From Ovis canadensis (lineage: Eukaryota > Chordata > Mammalia > Artiodactyla > Bovidae): a stretch of 64,000 nucleotides of DNA. The position numbers and the translations under genes were made by a program. Each line of letters begins with the position of its first letter. The first letter of the stretch is position 1. The DNA is taken from positions 56,489,384 through 56,553,383 of the forward strand of contig NC_091250.1 in assembly GCF_042477335.2 (NCBI RefSeq). Direction: 5' to 3'. Positions 62,291-64,000 of this stretch are shown here, one piece after another. The notes beneath the pieces are model-generated. The model saw nothing but the letters and a program-made list of their open reading frames with translations. It was not told where the DNA came from and ran no database searches.

Positions 62291-62365
62291 TCATTTCAAG
62301 CACCTCAAATAAATGTGATCATTTTTTTTACAGATTTAATATATTCCATTAGAAAAAGTTCCTAT

Positions 62366-62388
62366 TGTGTGTGTGTGTGTGTGTGTGT
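62366..62388. repeat. GT microsatellite
   Basis: About 11 GT units in KCNIP4 intron sequence. Confidence 0.95.
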
Positions 62389-62447
62389 ATGAAATCTCTA
62401 TTGTGAGAGGGTCTGAACTTCTAATTTAATGGAACTTCAAGCTCAGG

Positions 62448-62657
62448 GCTTCCCTGGTCACTCAGATGGTAAGGAATCTACCTTTATGCAGGAGACCCAA
62501 ATTCAATCCCTGGGTCAGGAAGATCCCCTGGAGGAGGGAATAGCTACTCACTCTTGCATTCTTGCCTGGAGAATTCCATAGACTGAAGAGCTTGATAAGC
62601 TCCAGTCCATGGGGTTGCAAAGAGTCAGACACAACTGAGCAACTAACACTTCATGTT
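62448..62657 (+). repeat. Bov-tA SINE
   Basis: GGGCTTCCCTGGTCACTCAG through GAGTCAGACACAACTGAGCA; complete. Confidence 0.93.
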
Positions 62658-63343
62658 CAGTGAAGACTAGTATCATTACTTCATGAAAAGTATTGAGGTT
62701 CTGACAGAGCTTGAATTTCTTCAGCAGGCAATTGGAGATAGTGAAAGTTTTTAAAGAAGGAGAATGATGCTACTAGCTTTAGAGCTAAAGCATCGAAAGT
62801 GTCTGCTGTGCATAGAAATGGATTCTGCAGAGAAAAATGAGACTGTCCACAAAAGGATCTCAGTCTGACTTCATCTGACTATGCTCTTCTTAAATACTCA
62901 GCAAACATCTGCTAAAAGGATGAGTAACTGGCATTCTGGAGTCTAGATTTCAGTACAGATTGGGGTTCAAAATATCTAACAATGGTCTTTGTTCTTCCTG
63001 TATGACCTGACATGTCTCCTCTGACCACAACTCTTTCCAAACGATGAAAACAGTTACTGAATTTCGTATGTTGACTTTGTTCAGTTTCTCATAGCTTTAC
63101 TTATGAAGCTGAATTTACTGAAAATTAGATGTTGAAATTTTACAGATAGGGGACAAAATTTATGGAGTCTTAGACTAGGAAGGATCTTCCATACCATTTA
63201 GCTATTTATCTACATTTAACAAAAGTGGAAAATGGGTATAGATAATGTTAAGGATAGTAGCTATGGTCACCTAGTTAGCCAGTGGTAGAGTCAATAATGA
63301 AATCAAGACATATCAACACTTACTCTTATAAATAAAGAATATT

Positions 63344-63475
63344 AGGGAATTCCCTTGTGGTCCACTGGATAGGATTTCAGGCTTTCACTGCTGAGGGGCT
63401 GGATTCAATCCCTGGGAGAAATTAAGACTCTGGAAGTCATGTGGCACAGCCCCCCCCCCCCCCCCCCCACCAAAA
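63344..63475 (+). repeat. CHR-1-type SINE with a 19-C tract
   Basis: GGGAATTCCCTTGTGGTCCA, ATTTCAGGCTTTCACTGCTG, then a run of 19 C (63450-63468) before CACCAAAAATAAT. The C run replaces the usual mixed tail. Confidence 0.88.
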
Positions 63476-64000
63476 ATAATAGAATGTTAGACTAGAAAGA
63501 AAACTTAAGGATTCTTCTGTTCCACATTTGGTAAATGAACAACCTGAGGCCCAGAGAAATAAACTATTTAAGTCACACATCTTGGTGTTGGTAATGTCTA
63601 TCCATAAACTCAGGACTCTTGACTTAGTCCAGTGCCTTTAACCTAACTATGCCCAGACCACAGTTATAATATCTACTAATCCCTTGATTGGAAAGGCCAC
63701 TGGTACACATATTTCAGAATATTTGAACAAATGCACTTGGTTATCATGTTCCAGGTCTGTGGACTGAAATCAGTCTGGTTGATTTCTTTCTTCCCACCAG
63801 CATCCCCTACTCCTGCCTGAATTCATGCACAAGATACAGAATTAGTTCATTGCATTTGGATATACAATTCACGGCACTGTGACTGCAGTAAGGTGGGTTC
63901 ACTCACTACGTGAGTGGTAGTATCTCTTCACTATGTCCTCTATAAATCACCCTGAAAATTCCTAGAAATAGAAGTGTATTCAGTGGATGCAGTTATTTGG

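Larger units (their letters stand above)
59594..64000 (-). other. KCNIP4: KCNIP4 intron running off the right edge
   Basis: No further KCNIP4 exon was recognised. Holds three Bov SINE copies, a MIR, a CHR SINE and microsatellites (TA at about 60519-60540, GT at 62366-62388). Unassigned parts: 59600-61060, 61210-61890, 62660-63340. Confidence 0.6.

Overview
The window is mammalian nuclear DNA from a ruminant (Pecora). It is full of ruminant-specific retroposons: BovB LINE 3' ends, tRNA-derived Bov-tA SINEs, dimeric Bov-A2 SINEs and CHR-type SINEs. These lie over older mammalian repeats (MIR, L2, MLT1-like LTRs, an endogenous retroviral pol relic, L1). I cannot separate cattle, sheep, goat or a relative from sequence alone. 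The gene pair matches human 4p15.31, which corresponds to chromosome 6 in cattle and sheep.

Layout. Positions 1-26150 are intergenic or upstream DNA, with no exon I can support; the content is repeats plus unassigned sequence. A CpG-rich block at about 26160-26530 is the promoter of PACRGL. Its coding sequence runs on the + strand in eight coding exons from 29660 to 44775. The exons join in phase to exactly 248 codons plus a stop, the length I know for the human protein. A convergent neighbour, KCNIP4, is on the - strand. Its last five coding exons lie between 59593 and 47823 and encode the C-terminal 130 or so residues, with EF-hands 2, 3 and 4. The rest of KCNIP4 lies beyond the right edge. 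The two genes meet tail to tail, with roughly 0.9 kb between the likely 3' ends (about 45490 and 46350).

The genes are not obviously one pathway. PACRGL belongs to the ParcG (PACRG-like) family, linked to cilia and axonemes. KCNIP4 is a calcium-sensing auxiliary subunit of Kv4 potassium channels.

Points for a second look are an in-frame candidate cassette exon in PACRGL (37057 or 37078 to 37125), a 117-nt stop-free PACRGL intron in frame with its flanks, RFX X-box-like sites in the PACRGL promoter, a UG repeat 18 nt from a KCNIP4 splice donor, and several nested insertions with readable target-site duplications. I found no CRISPR array, operon, bacterial system or clearly undescribed system. 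Most open frames in the window are short, translated repeat sequence.
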